Shown here piece by piece: positions 9,386-17,824 of a DNA stretch of 64,000 nt. Source of the DNA: Microbulbifer sp. MKSA007 (GTDB lineage: Bacteria; Pseudomonadota; Gammaproteobacteria; Pseudomonadales; Cellvibrionaceae); assembly GCA_032615215.1 (NCBI GenBank), contig CP128433.1, forward strand, positions 310,001 through 374,000, in the 5' to 3' direction. The notes under the pieces are model-generated. The model ran no database searches. It was not told the origin of the DNA and saw nothing but the letters and a program-made list of their open reading frames with translations. The position numbers and the translations under genes are program-made. How positions within the stretch are numbered: the first letter of the stretch is position 1; each line of letters starts with the position of its first letter.

Positions 9386-9649
9386 TTAGTGCAATGAGCT
9401 TTCGAAATAGGTAAAGGCCGACCCAATAGCCACCCCAAGGAGGATAGGTCCGGGAAAAAATCTGAATAGCTGCTTTATTTTACTGGGGGTTCGACCATTA
9501 CGTAGGTCGCTAATTAATTCATGTTGTGCGTGAAAGGCACATAGATCTGATATCATGGCGACGACCAAAGAGAAAGTGAATCCTTCACTAATGGGTGTAT
9601 CAATACCAAGAGCAGTTTTGAGAGTAACAATACCGCCTATAAATGCCAT
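9386..9649 (-). CDS. Small membrane protein, N-terminus possibly lost to a frameshift
   Basis: 87 residues with two hydrophobic segments (about residues 1-13 and 65-80) and a cytoplasmic loop with basic residues. The open frame continues upstream of the ATG without a usable start and still looks coding (RFFKSISTF ahead of the Met). In the adjacent frame an ATG at 9762 starts MRAKLQELINDK, which would join this frame after one added base near the AAACCC run. I therefore suspect the true gene spans 9386-9762 and has a one-base deletion. Function unknown. Confidence 0.45.
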   Translation of the reverse strand: MAFIGGIVTLKTALGIDTPISEGFTFSLVVAMISDLCAFHAQHELISDLRNGRTPSKIKQLFRFFPGPILLGVAIGSAFTYFESSLH

Positions 9650-9899
9650 AGCGAATGTAGAAATGGACTTAAAAAATCGAACTCCAATTCTTGACTCAAA
9701 AGATAATGAGGGCTTTGCTCTATGGGTTTATCATTAATTAATTCTTGTAATTTTGCTCTCATTACTTACAACCGTTAACAGGATTTATTTGCATAATAAT
9801 ATCTTTATCAGTCCAATGGAATGCCAAAATTTACGGCAAGGCCTTTGTAAACAAAAGTGTTAGTATTTCTGCAGAAAAGGTTCGATGGTACCAATTTTG

Positions 9900-10223
9900 T
9901 TAGCTTAGGCCATCTGGAGCTATTTTTATAAAGTAAATTATTACAGGTATAAAACAGATCAAGGTTAAAACCAAGTTTGCGATATTCAGTAATCGCCTTC
10001 TCCCAAATATCAGAAATAACAATCCTGCTAATTGAGCAACGGCTGTATAAAGGAAATACAACCCTAGTGTTCTATAAAAATTTGCTAGTTCCAGGGTAAT
10101 AAGAGCTGGAAATATCGCTACCAGCAAATATGAGATGAACCCACATAGCATCGCGATACTAAGTCTACATACTAAATAATTTGTTCTTCCCATATTAGTT
10201 TTTAATTTCACTTCTCGCATCAT
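9900..10223 (-). CDS. Small membrane protein, unknown function
   Basis: 107 residues, strongly hydrophobic, with three to four membrane segments (about 20-40, 50-70 and 82-102) after a short basic N-terminus (MMREVKLKTNMGRTN). Two adjacent ATG codons can serve as start. No recognisable family. It follows the Rieske-like gene by about 50 bases and may be in the same transcript. Confidence 0.55.
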   Translation of the reverse strand: MMREVKLKTNMGRTNYLVCRLSIAMLCGFISYLLVAIFPALITLELANFYRTLGLYFLYTAVAQLAGLLFLIFGRRRLLNIANLVLTLICFIPVIIYFIKIAPDGLS

Positions 10224-10275
10224 GAAGTGGGTCCGACATTAAAAAGCTCTATGACAGACTGGGTAGATTTATTTT

Positions 10276-10794
10276 CTAATAATACATATGTAGTATAAGG
10301 TCAAAACCTTTTATTGAAAATTTTACTCTTTCCATGTCTTCTGTATATTTGCCGAGGTTATTTCCATCAAGATCCCAGACATTTTCTTTGGCGAACCACG
10401 TATTTAATTCGTGATCATGACATTTGAACTGGCTTTGTGGGACTACCTTACCATTTTTCATGGTCGGACCAAAGTTTCTACATTCTGGGCCCCACCTCCA
10501 CCACTTTAAGTCTGGCATATCTACCATGCCATCTCTGAGGGGAACGCTGAAAACTATAAATTCCGACTCATAATTTTTATAAATTATATATCTTATGTCT
10601 CGCGCCCTCTCGTAATGAACATCCCGAGTAAGTATTTCACCCGGCTCTAGATCAGCTATATCTATACTAGGAGATAGTTCACCAGCATTTGCCGGAGGCT
10701 TTAGGGCACTGCCAAACATACCAAGTATAAATCCGACTCCAATTAAAGAGACGGCAAAAAGGCTGAACCAAAGTAATTTCTTACGCTTTTTCAT
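10276..10794 (-). CDS. Membrane-anchored protein with a degenerate Rieske-like motif
   Basis: 172 residues: a basic start (MKKRKK), one membrane segment (about 8-30), then a periplasmic domain. The segment from C105 to H128 has C-x-N and, 18 residues later, CHDH (C125, H128), which resembles a Rieske [2Fe-2S] site (CxH...CxxH) in which the first His is replaced by Asn. The Trp-rich LKWWRWGPEC and the DLDGNNLGK end also fit such domains. Whether it can hold a cluster is doubtful. Identification rests on motif reading only. Confidence 0.5.
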   Translation of the reverse strand: MKKRKKLLWFSLFAVSLIGVGFILGMFGSALKPPANAGELSPSIDIADLEPGEILTRDVHYERARDIRYIIYKNYESEFIVFSVPLRDGMVDMPDLKWWRWGPECRNFGPTMKNGKVVPQSQFKCHDHELNTWFAKENVWDLDGNNLGKYTEDMERVKFSIKGFDLILHMYY

Positions 10795-11040
10795 TTGAAG
10801 ATCACAGAGTATTCAAACTAAGCATATCATATCACTTACTGGCAAATATCAAGAGTTTAAAAGCTGCCTGAATAGTGCGATATTGATTGTCATACTAGAT
10901 AACAAGTACCAAATATAAGAGGTATTCATGTAGCTAAGCATTTACTGATCTATGGTTGTCCAGTAATGTTTCCATACTTGGAAGATATTTGTATAATCGA
11001 GCAATCTATGAGTGTACTAGATTGCTCTCAAATCTGTGTG

Positions 11041-11595
11041 CTAACTTACTTCTTGAAATTTCAGACCTGTAAAAGAATTCGCCTCATATGCAGTTTTAAA
11101 TTCTTCAGTTACAAAACTAAAAGTCAGTTTATTTGTATAAGATTTAAATATACAGTGCCCCTCTAATTCTGAGTCAATGAACTTAACAGAATCTTGCCCC
11201 ATGTGAACTCCTGAGTTCACCACTTCAACAGCATTAGTTGAGTCAACATACTCTTCTGGAATCACATATAGTGTATTAAACATGTGATATGTTTCATCAC
11301 CAATTAGAAGTGGTAAGAACTCACCAGATGAATTTAGAATATCTTTTAGGGATGAAAATGCTCTAGGGCTTAGAACTATATTTCCTAAAGCCCATGTAGT
11401 AATGTCTGGTATAGATTCTTCTTTACCTGTGTAATTATCACTAGCGTAGAAGTGCGCTTTGGGAGCTACCCATTTATCTAGCCTCGGTTTTGCACGAAAT
11501 CGCTGACTATAGGATGGCATTTTCTCTGCAAGATCTGAGACATCTAGTGTAAGTGAATAATAGTTTTCAAAATCACTATCTACTAAATAACTCAT
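11041..11595 (-). CDS. Imm11/DUF1629-like immunity protein (first of two paralogues)
   Basis: About 184 residues, soluble. It is clearly related to the product of 12550-13125: both have P-D-I-T-T-W followed by L-V/I-L-S-x-x-A, then GEFLPL-x(4)-GE/DE-x-Y-x-MFN/IFN. This core matches what I recall of the Imm11 (DUF1629) immunity family, which neighbours AHH-type nuclease toxins. It points away from the toxin gene at 11786. I prefer ATG 11595 because GGAG lies 9 bases upstream; ATG 11610 is the alternative. It may protect against a different toxin variant (orphan immunity), or be a leftover of an earlier toxin cassette. Confidence 0.68.
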   Translation of the reverse strand: MSYLVDSDFENYYSLTLDVSDLAEKMPSYSQRFRAKPRLDKWVAPKAHFYASDNYTGKEESIPDITTWALGNIVLSPRAFSSLKDILNSSGEFLPLLIGDETYHMFNTLYVIPEEYVDSTNAVEVVNSGVHMGQDSVKFIDSELEGHCIFKSYTNKLTFSFVTEEFKTAYEANSFTGLKFQEVS

Positions 11596-11785
11596 AAATA
11601 AGGACTCCATTTTGAAAGTGTATTATCTGTGCAGTACAAGCGTGCAAGAATCAGCCTGATTTTTTTTGACCGAATTCTATACATATCTGATACTTCTAGT
11701 TTCACATTATTCTAATAATGATATTTTTGATAATTGGGTCTCATATCGAGCTTACTAAGCTATTAAGTCCCTGGACTCACTTGTC

Positions 11786-12553
11786 GTGTCCATCGACAAT
11801 TTAGCCATAGTTAAAACCACCTTACCGAGAAGACTGATGGAATACGACCACGGTAGACGTGTGACTCCCCATGTTTGGGAGCTCTCCCCACTAGACCTTT
11901 GCATTCAACAATATGAGAATCGTTGTAAGAACTATCACTATCGTAAGCTGAAAGTGGCGGGTGAAACCGAAGAGCAGCGGAAGGAGCGCTTGGCAGGTCT
12001 CAAGGTGGAAATGGAACAATTAAAGCATGAACGCCGAACCATCATGTCAATGGTTTCGGTTCAGAGCCAGCTTCAGCAGTACCGAGATGAGTTTCGGGGT
12101 ATAGAGGACGATGAAGAGCGTATAGAAGCCTATGAGCAGGAGAGGCACCACCCTACTGAAGTTCTTGAAACAAACCTACGTCTAGTTGGTAGGGCCAAGC
12201 CTAGTAAAGAGTACACAGCTCACCATATTGTTGAAGGGAAAGGCAAGCTACCTGCTACCGCCGATGTCCGACTGACACTTTTCATGCACGATGTTAGGAT
12301 AAATGATCCTGATAACGGTGTGTGGATGCCGCGCTCAAGCGAGCAGAACGGTCATTGGGCAATGCCTAAAGCAACTCCTCATAGTAAGATCCACACGCAC
12401 AATTATGAACGTTGGGTTTACGGCCAAATCAATAACCTTAATAGTGAATCTGAAATACGCGCTAAGTTGACCATTATTCGTACACACCTGAAGAATGGTA
12501 CTCAACCGGAGAAGGTGACAGCGCCTTCTGATAAGAATTGGAATGGGCAATGA
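11786..12553 (+). CDS. AHH-motif nuclease toxin (polymorphic toxin C-terminal type)
   Basis: 255 residues starting from GTG 11786; a stop sits just upstream in frame, so no N-terminal trafficking domain is attached. Residues 1-60 have a low-complexity start with basic residues; about 60-120 is a charged coiled-coil-like helix (EEQRKERLAGLKVEMEQLKHERR). The C-terminal part holds the AHH signature (YTAHHIVEGKG, A145-H146-H147) followed by NGVWMPRS and HSKIHTHNYERWVY, typical of the HNH/Endonuclease VII-like fold of AHH toxins. It would cleave DNA or RNA in rival cells. Its stop codon overlaps the start of the immunity gene (ATGA), so the two are translationally coupled. How it is exported is not visible. 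Confidence 0.75.
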   Translation: MSIDNLAIVKTTLPRRLMEYDHGRRVTPHVWELSPLDLCIQQYENRCKNYHYRKLKVAGETEEQRKERLAGLKVEMEQLKHERRTIMSMVSVQSQLQQYRDEFRGIEDDEERIEAYEQERHHPTEVLETNLRLVGRAKPSKEYTAHHIVEGKGKLPATADVRLTLFMHDVRINDPDNGVWMPRSSEQNGHWAMPKATPHSKIHTHNYERWVYGQINNLNSESEIRAKLTIIRTHLKNGTQPEKVTAPSDKNWNGQ

Positions 12554-13125
12554 CTTATAGGATCAGTTTTAACCACGAAGACTTTTTGAATCTCAGTATT
12601 GACCTCAAGAAGCTAATGTTCACCGTGGGTAAACGAATGGGCGGTATGAAAGCCTTTAAGAATTATCCTTGGGACAATAAGTCTATCAAGGATATTTGGG
12701 AGGATCATGGAGGGGCTTTTATCCAGGTAGAAGGTTTAGATCAGAGCGTTAAACCTGATATCACTACTTGGAATGGAGCACACTTGGTGCTCTCATCCAA
12801 AGCCCACTCGGTGCTTTCTAAAGAGCTTGCGCCGTACGGGGAGTTCCTGCCTATTACCCTGGATGGTGAGCCCTATGTAATCTTTAACTGCTTGAATGCG
12901 GTTTCCGCTGACAAGTCCGTAAGTGAGGCTGATATTCAAGATGATCTTTGGATGGGAATTAAAAACATCGGCTTCACCGATGAAGATGTTGCTTCAAATT
13001 TAATTTTCAAGACTCGATTTGACCGCTGTGCGAATCTCTATTGTGGAGACCGCTTCAAGTCTCTTGTAGAAGAGGCTGAGCTGAAAGGGTTGAACTTCTC
13101 GGAGAATCTCGTAGCAGCATTCTAA
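12550..13125 (+). CDS. Imm11/DUF1629-like immunity protein coupled to the AHH toxin
   Basis: 191 residues, soluble, from ATG 12550, whose first bases overlap the toxin stop in an ATGA. The PDITTW-x(3)-HLVLSSKAHSVL-x(5)-YGEFLPITLDGEPYVIFN core is shared with the gene at 11041-11595 and fits the Imm11 family. The tight coupling to the nuclease gene is the strongest sign that it is the cognate antidote. A TTG 12 bases earlier is possible but less likely. A hairpin terminator follows. Confidence 0.72.
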   Translation: MTYRISFNHEDFLNLSIDLKKLMFTVGKRMGGMKAFKNYPWDNKSIKDIWEDHGGAFIQVEGLDQSVKPDITTWNGAHLVLSSKAHSVLSKELAPYGEFLPITLDGEPYVIFNCLNAVSADKSVSEADIQDDLWMGIKNIGFTDEDVASNLIFKTRFDRCANLYCGDRFKSLVEEAELKGLNFSENLVAAF

Positions 13126-13168
13126 CTTGGGTTAAAACGACGTTGCTCTTTTATAGCAATATAACCTA

Positions 13169-13191
13169 GTGGGGCTAATAAGAAGCCCCAC
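13169..13191 (+). terminator. Hairpin after the toxin-immunity pair
   Basis: An 8-bp perfect stem (GTGGGGCT / AGCCCCAC) with a 7-base loop, 43 bases after the immunity gene stop. The following bases are A/T-rich but lack a strict T run. Confidence 0.5.
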
Positions 13192-13340
13192 AATATCTTT
13201 GGTTACAGGGAGTCTCCTAAATTTGGGAAGTCTTATAATTAACGCTTTATCCTGAAGGTGTTTCTATTAGAATAGAAGAGTGCTAAATAAGTGTTAGTAA
13301 ATACTAGTTTTTGGAGCTAAAATTTGGCTTCATACTTTTA

Positions 13341-13799
13341 TTAAGTTTTTGTGATTTCAATGTTAAACGAACCATTATCATAATCCAGCCATTGCCCATT
13401 TATAAACCTAATTGACCACTCAGGATACTTCTTATCTGTCATAAATGTCAGTAACCAAAGGTCTTTGCTCAAGGATATTTCTAACTCGGGTATTCGGCCA
13501 AAGAGTTTAATCGTTTCTATCTTTCTCCCGACTAATAATGCTGGAAGCTGGTTAATTTCAGTCTGATCACTCCAACTCCCCAGTACTATTGATTGCTTGT
13601 CTTCTAGTCTCCATGACCATTCGATCATTATTGTTTGTTCACCGGAAGGGTTATTCCCTCGTTTCGGTGGTGTGAGCTCTCCCAATTCTAAAAAGATCGC
13701 ACTTCCATGCCCTATCCAGGCATGAGATATCTTTGCTTCCTGAAGTTCTGCTAACCTTGCTTTTGCTTGCTGTTCAGATATCGGGATGATTTTCTTCAT
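13341..13799 (-). CDS. Hypothetical soluble protein
   Basis: 152 residues with no signal peptide or membrane segment and no family that I recognise. The start MKKIIPISEQQAKARLAELQ is helical and the rest is strand-like (EQTIMIEWSWRLED, LPALLVGRKIETIKLFGRIPELEISLSKDLWLLTFMTD). Size and composition resemble small immunity-type proteins, and it lies next to a toxin cassette, but no evidence ties it to one. Confidence 0.55.
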   Translation of the reverse strand: MKKIIPISEQQAKARLAELQEAKISHAWIGHGSAIFLELGELTPPKRGNNPSGEQTIMIEWSWRLEDKQSIVLGSWSDQTEINQLPALLVGRKIETIKLFGRIPELEISLSKDLWLLTFMTDKKYPEWSIRFINGQWLDYDNGSFNIEITKT

Positions 13800-13925
13800 T
13801 TAATTACTTCTATGGTCGATTCGAGAGGATCATGCTTACCCTACAACCAATTCAGTTGAAGCTTGTTACAGAAAGGGAGATTGGGTAGTGAAGCGCCCCA
13901 TTTATAAGTCTTGTATGCGTTTGGT

Positions 13926-14768
13926 TTAAACCTTTTTGTATGAATTGCATATTTCGTATACTAATTCAGGCTGAACAGGTGTGTTGGGGTGCCTTAACTT
14001 TTTCCAGTCGCTTATGCCAAACACTGGATTATCGTAGTAGCGTGTAGTAACTACCGTTCCAGTATCTTTTTCACAGTTAATCCATAGCTCGTTTATTTGG
14101 CCATAAAACCCATTTTGGTCGGGATCATCAAAAGTTACTTTCAACCAGGTGGAAATTTGAGGCCAGTTAATGTTGCTGTGCTGAAAACTTATACTTGCTG
14201 TACTGCCTTGATCTGAGCTTTTTATACCTTCCCACTTAATTTCATCTGCTTTTGTCTCAAACAAGTTCAGAATCAATTCCAATATACTGTCTGATTCTAG
14301 AGAGTCGGTATAATAGTAATCATGAAATGATACTGTGTAGAATTTACTGCCCAGATGTATTCCTTTGCTATATAGCCTCATTTCATTCTTTACATCTATG
14401 CCATCAAGCTCGTAATAAGCATTGCCGTTTTTTTCATAACTCTGCTCTTTTTGAAAGTCAAAAAGATACCCCGGCCTTGAATATTTTCCAGACTTAAGAT
14501 GCTTAATCTCCTCGTTGCCCCAGGCTATGCTGGATGCAGATTCTGAGGCGGTATAAACCGTGATATAGAGCGCATATTGACCTTCTGGAGATGTGGCGAT
14601 GATCATACCCTCACTATCCTCATAGCTCCACTTGCCCGGCAGTGAGACGCTCCAGTATTCATGATCAAGGTGTGTTCTTGCTTCTAAACCACTTAATTTT
14701 TCTACCGGTATCTTTGTAGCGCAGGCAGATACAAATATTAACGCTAATAACCCGAAGTACTTATACAC
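13926..14768 (-). CDS. Putative lipoprotein, unknown function
   Basis: 280 residues. The N-terminus MYKYFGLLALIFVSACATK is a lipoprotein signal (lipobox Cys at 16). The mature part has a first domain reminiscent of secreted 'PsbP-like or DUF1795-like' folds (HEYWSVSLPGKWSYEDSEGMIIATSPEGQYALYITVY) and a second with aromatic and charged residues. I would not name a family. It is a single-gene unit. Confidence 0.58.
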   Translation of the reverse strand: MYKYFGLLALIFVSACATKIPVEKLSGLEARTHLDHEYWSVSLPGKWSYEDSEGMIIATSPEGQYALYITVYTASESASSIAWGNEEIKHLKSGKYSRPGYLFDFQKEQSYEKNGNAYYELDGIDVKNEMRLYSKGIHLGSKFYTVSFHDYYYTDSLESDSILELILNLFETKADEIKWEGIKSSDQGSTASISFQHSNINWPQISTWLKVTFDDPDQNGFYGQINELWINCEKDTGTVVTTRYYDNPVFGISDWKKLRHPNTPVQPELVYEICNSYKKV

Positions 14769-15499
14769 TTTTACACCCTACCGAAGGTAAATCAGAATAC
14801 TCAAAAGAAATCGCATCATATCATTTGGTCCACTGATTCCAAAAATCGGAAGCTTTTCTATCCAGAAAAAACTATCTACCAATAGGATCGTCCGGGTTGG
14901 AAAAATTACTTATGAGTAGAAAGGGACTTACGTACCGGATATTCATGCCTGAGGTACTTAATGGAAAGGGCATCGCCATTAAAAATATAGGCACAAAAAT
15001 GATCTTATTGGATTTTATTCAGTTTGTTTTAGTGTCAAAGCTGCGTAAAATCGATAGATATTTATTGGTATTTTGGCCGGAATAGGGTGGCCTTTTGTAG
15101 GCCGATGACCAAGGACCAAAGGGATTCGAGAGAATCAAGACATCTAAGAGTTTTCTAAAGAACCATTTTCTCACAGGAGAACGGTAGCGTGACGTAAGAG
15201 ACCGCAAAAGGCGCTGACCCAGGGTGCAGCAACACCAGGGGCCAGCTAACCAAATTGATAAATGACCTATCAAGATGGCTATATGGATCATACGCTAGAA
15301 ACCCGCTCGTCTTCAATAAAGTGGAGTACATTCAGCGGCTTGGAGCGATTCCCCAAGCTCTGGAGGCGTTGTGCCTGCCTTTTCTTCTTCTATGCCTACC
15401 GTTCCCGCGCACCACCCCGTATTTCCTCACAACGTTACTTTCTCAGCCCTTCCATCAGAGAAGGTTTACCCATGGTTTGAGTATGAGTAGGAAATAAAT
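14769..15499. other. Long non-coding stretch upstream of csrA
   Basis: About 730 bases. Short frames (for example 14897-15085 and 15255-15497) have no ribosome site, no protein-like composition and overlap each other in several frames, so I do not call them. The middle (about 15180-15260) is GC-richer than its surroundings and contains a small hairpin (GGTG-CAGCAA-CACC near 15216). The csrA ribosome site (AGGA) is at its right end. The stretch could be a mobile-element remnant or a structured leader. Confidence 0.4.
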
Positions 15500-15685
15500 A
15501 TGTTGATCTTAAAGCGCCGGACAGGTGAAAACTTAAGGATTGGAGCTAATGTTTCAGTCACCATATTGGAAGTTAAGGGTAATCAGGTGAAGATAGGAAT
15601 ATGTGCTCCTAAATCTCTAGCTGTTCACCGTGAAGAAATATTTATACGTATTCGAAATGAAAGAAGACTAAGCAATGTGAATTGA
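15500..15685 (+). CDS. csrA: CsrA/RsmA-family carbon storage regulator
   Basis: 61 residues covering the whole CsrA fold: MLILKRRTGENLRIGANVSVTILEVKGNQVKIGICAPKSLAVHREEIF. The RNA-binding edge residues R6-R7 and the VHREEI motif (R44-type arginine) are kept. CsrA dimers bind GGA-containing RNA leaders and block translation. The usual chromosomal csrA lies beside alaS/lysC; this one sits in an accessory region, so it is probably an extra paralogue. The 11-residue tail (IRNERRLSNVN) differs from the core copy type. AGGA lies 8 bases upstream and a strong hairpin follows. Confidence 0.9.
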   Translation: MLILKRRTGENLRIGANVSVTILEVKGNQVKIGICAPKSLAVHREEIFIRIRNERRLSNVN

Positions 15686-15731
15686 TGAAAATCTGGACGT
15701 AATCATGGGGTGTCGGATTCAGATACTAAGA

Positions 15732-15765
15732 GCCACTCCCCATTTTTGCCAAAAGGGGGAGTGGT
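15732..15765 (+). terminator. Terminator hairpin after csrA
   Basis: A stem of about 10 bp (CCACTCCCC / GGGGGAGTGG) with a 13-base loop lies 47 bases after the csrA stop. No T run follows, so it may also act as a 3' stabiliser. Confidence 0.5.
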
Positions 15766-15983
15766 TGAAGGTAGAAATGTAGGTTCTTTTTTACGGCTTT
15801 CAGATAAAGTCTTCTATAACAATTTGATTGTTAATAAAACTAATATAGGAATTTTTATTATAATTACTGCCTATAAAAAATGACTTTTTTTGTAAAAATA
15901 GGCGATGAGAGAATGATAGACCAAAGATACACCTTCTATTTCCATGACTATAAATCTTTGAGTTTGTAACTATAGTTAATGTT

Positions 15984-17720
15984 TCAATCAAGTAATGCGT
16001 TAGAAGTTTGCTGTATTTGATTTTTATGAGCTTTGTAAGCTTTCAATAATAGTTCTGTTTCACTTTCAGATTTATACTGGTTTTTATTAAGATCCAAACC
16101 GGATGTCTCAAAAATATCTTGAGTAGCTCTAAATATATTTAGAGACTGCTCCTCATCTAAAAGTAATTTCTTAAATTCTTCGCACTTATTTTCAATTTTT
16201 TTACTATTGAAAGGGGGTAAATTATCACCTATTCCAAGCAATCTAAGTATATATAAAAGATGGAATCTTGCTTTTTTATACTGGCTTCTCAAATCACCAC
16301 TTCTGAAAAATTGCTCAACTCTATAGTAAGCCAATGAGCTAACATAGTAGCTTGCATATTTATGTTCCTCATTAAATATTTTTCCGGAGAAGCGTTTCAC
16401 GATGGTTCCATAGTATCCAGACACAAGGTGAGGTGAGCTCAGAAACATAGACGCAAAAGCTTTGATTTGTATAGGTATTGAAATTACCTGTGTTTTCTTT
16501 ATACGAGTGTCGGAGTTATATTGCTGAGACCTTCTTTCATAATACAGAGGAAAAGACTTTGCTTCAGCCTTATAATAGAGCTCAAGCTTTTTCTGGAATA
16601 TATTTAGTGCTTCTAGCTGTTCTGTTCTAACTTCAGTTTGGTTGTTTGTAGCAAGTGTTATAGCTGTCTTGATATCATCATTTTCAGTAACAACAATTTT
16701 AATTGGAACATATACATTCTCGATACCTTCAATATTTTGACAGTCATGAAGTACATGACTTGTCTGGCAACCATTGACTACTTGGTAGTCTCGTATGGTA
16801 AACCTATTGCCAGCTGGAGTAAGAGTTGATGCAACAATTGTTACTCCATTGTTGAGAACACAGAAAAGATCAAATTTTCTATCTTCCAATGTACCTCTGA
16901 TTTTTTTATTAACTGTATTGTTACCCTGGAAATCTCTTACATTGTCATCAAATATACTGTGAATTGTTCTGTTTTCATCTTGTATTAATTTTACGTACTC
17001 TTTAAAAGGAAGCATGCCAAGGTATGCTTCCTTTACTCCTTCAATATCTGGAAGGGTAATCCTGCTTTGGAAATTAATAGTAGAAGATAATTTGTTTTTA
17101 GTCTCATGGAATAGTCTCTGAATTTCAGATGCACCCAGTGGTTCCACGGTAACTTCTTCGAATATACCTATATTTTCTAATTCAGATCTACCAGAGTTGA
17201 CAACAGCTTTTAAGTTTTGATCTTCTTGCCATTTTCCTGTGCAAACATAATATAGTTTGCAAATAGGTCGCCTATTAACCATGTATGAAGACATAGAGAT
17301 TGTGGCTTCCCATACACCTTTCATCTTCTTAATTCTGTCGTTTTGAACTAGTTGGGGGTCGTCACTTAAAAAATCTTTTACACCATGAATAAAACTTCCT
17401 ATTGCAGAGCCATCAAACGAAGATGTAGTTTTAGCTTGAATAAAGGCTATATCGGCATCTAGATGAGATGTTACTTCAACTACATCTCGTAACTCATCTT
17501 CATCGAGAATAATACGACCATTTACAATCATGGCTAGTCCGTCAATGCCGCAATCTCCTCCTGATCCAGAATGAATATCATCTAATTCAAAACTACCTCT
17601 AAATAACTTTGAGATAATAGAGAAATTTGAAAAATGTTCGAACCTAATGGATTCACTTGAAGATTCGATTTCATTTTGACTTGAGAAGGTCTCTAAAAGT
17701 GATTTAGTAATTTTATCCAT
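15984..17720 (-). CDS. AIPR-family protein with N-terminal nuclease-like domain (phage-defence candidate)
   Basis: 578 residues. The central block has the AIPR (abortive infection phage resistance) hallmarks: DDNVRDFQGNNTVNKKI (about 258-274), FCVLNNGVTIVAS (286-298), DYQVVNGCQTSHVL (311-324) and LATNNQTEVR (356-365). The N-terminal 110 residues hold GIDGLAM (D60) and FIQAKTT (Q95, K97), which fits a Mrr/PD-(D/E)xK-type nuclease site. Proteins of this family are known from phage-defence loci, but their mechanism is not well described. The gene lies about 100 bases behind a trypsin-like protease gene on the same strand, so the two form a likely operon. The composition is strikingly AT-rich. 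Confidence 0.85.
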   Translation of the reverse strand: MDKITKSLLETFSSQNEIESSSESIRFEHFSNFSIISKLFRGSFELDDIHSGSGGDCGIDGLAMIVNGRIILDEDELRDVVEVTSHLDADIAFIQAKTTSSFDGSAIGSFIHGVKDFLSDDPQLVQNDRIKKMKGVWEATISMSSYMVNRRPICKLYYVCTGKWQEDQNLKAVVNSGRSELENIGIFEEVTVEPLGASEIQRLFHETKNKLSSTINFQSRITLPDIEGVKEAYLGMLPFKEYVKLIQDENRTIHSIFDDNVRDFQGNNTVNKKIRGTLEDRKFDLFCVLNNGVTIVASTLTPAGNRFTIRDYQVVNGCQTSHVLHDCQNIEGIENVYVPIKIVVTENDDIKTAITLATNNQTEVRTEQLEALNIFQKKLELYYKAEAKSFPLYYERRSQQYNSDTRIKKTQVISIPIQIKAFASMFLSSPHLVSGYYGTIVKRFSGKIFNEEHKYASYYVSSLAYYRVEQFFRSGDLRSQYKKARFHLLYILRLLGIGDNLPPFNSKKIENKCEEFKKLLLDEEQSLNIFRATQDIFETSGLDLNKNQYKSESETELLLKAYKAHKNQIQQTSNALLD

Positions 17721-17824
17721 AGTTTGCTTCTATATTTTACTAAACCTAACATCCCGTTAGGCTTACATGTAACTTATGGGTGAAAGGTCAACGATGTATG
17801 CTCACCTGGATTAACTTTGACAGC

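Noticed and set aside
14897..15497. Short frames 14897-15085, 15255-15497 and 15262-15480
   Set aside because: No ribosome sites, overlapping in several frames, and no protein-like pattern.
15800..15991. 63-residue minus-strand frame overlapping the AIPR stop
   Set aside because: Overlaps the AIPR end, has no ribosome site and low-complexity AT-driven residues.
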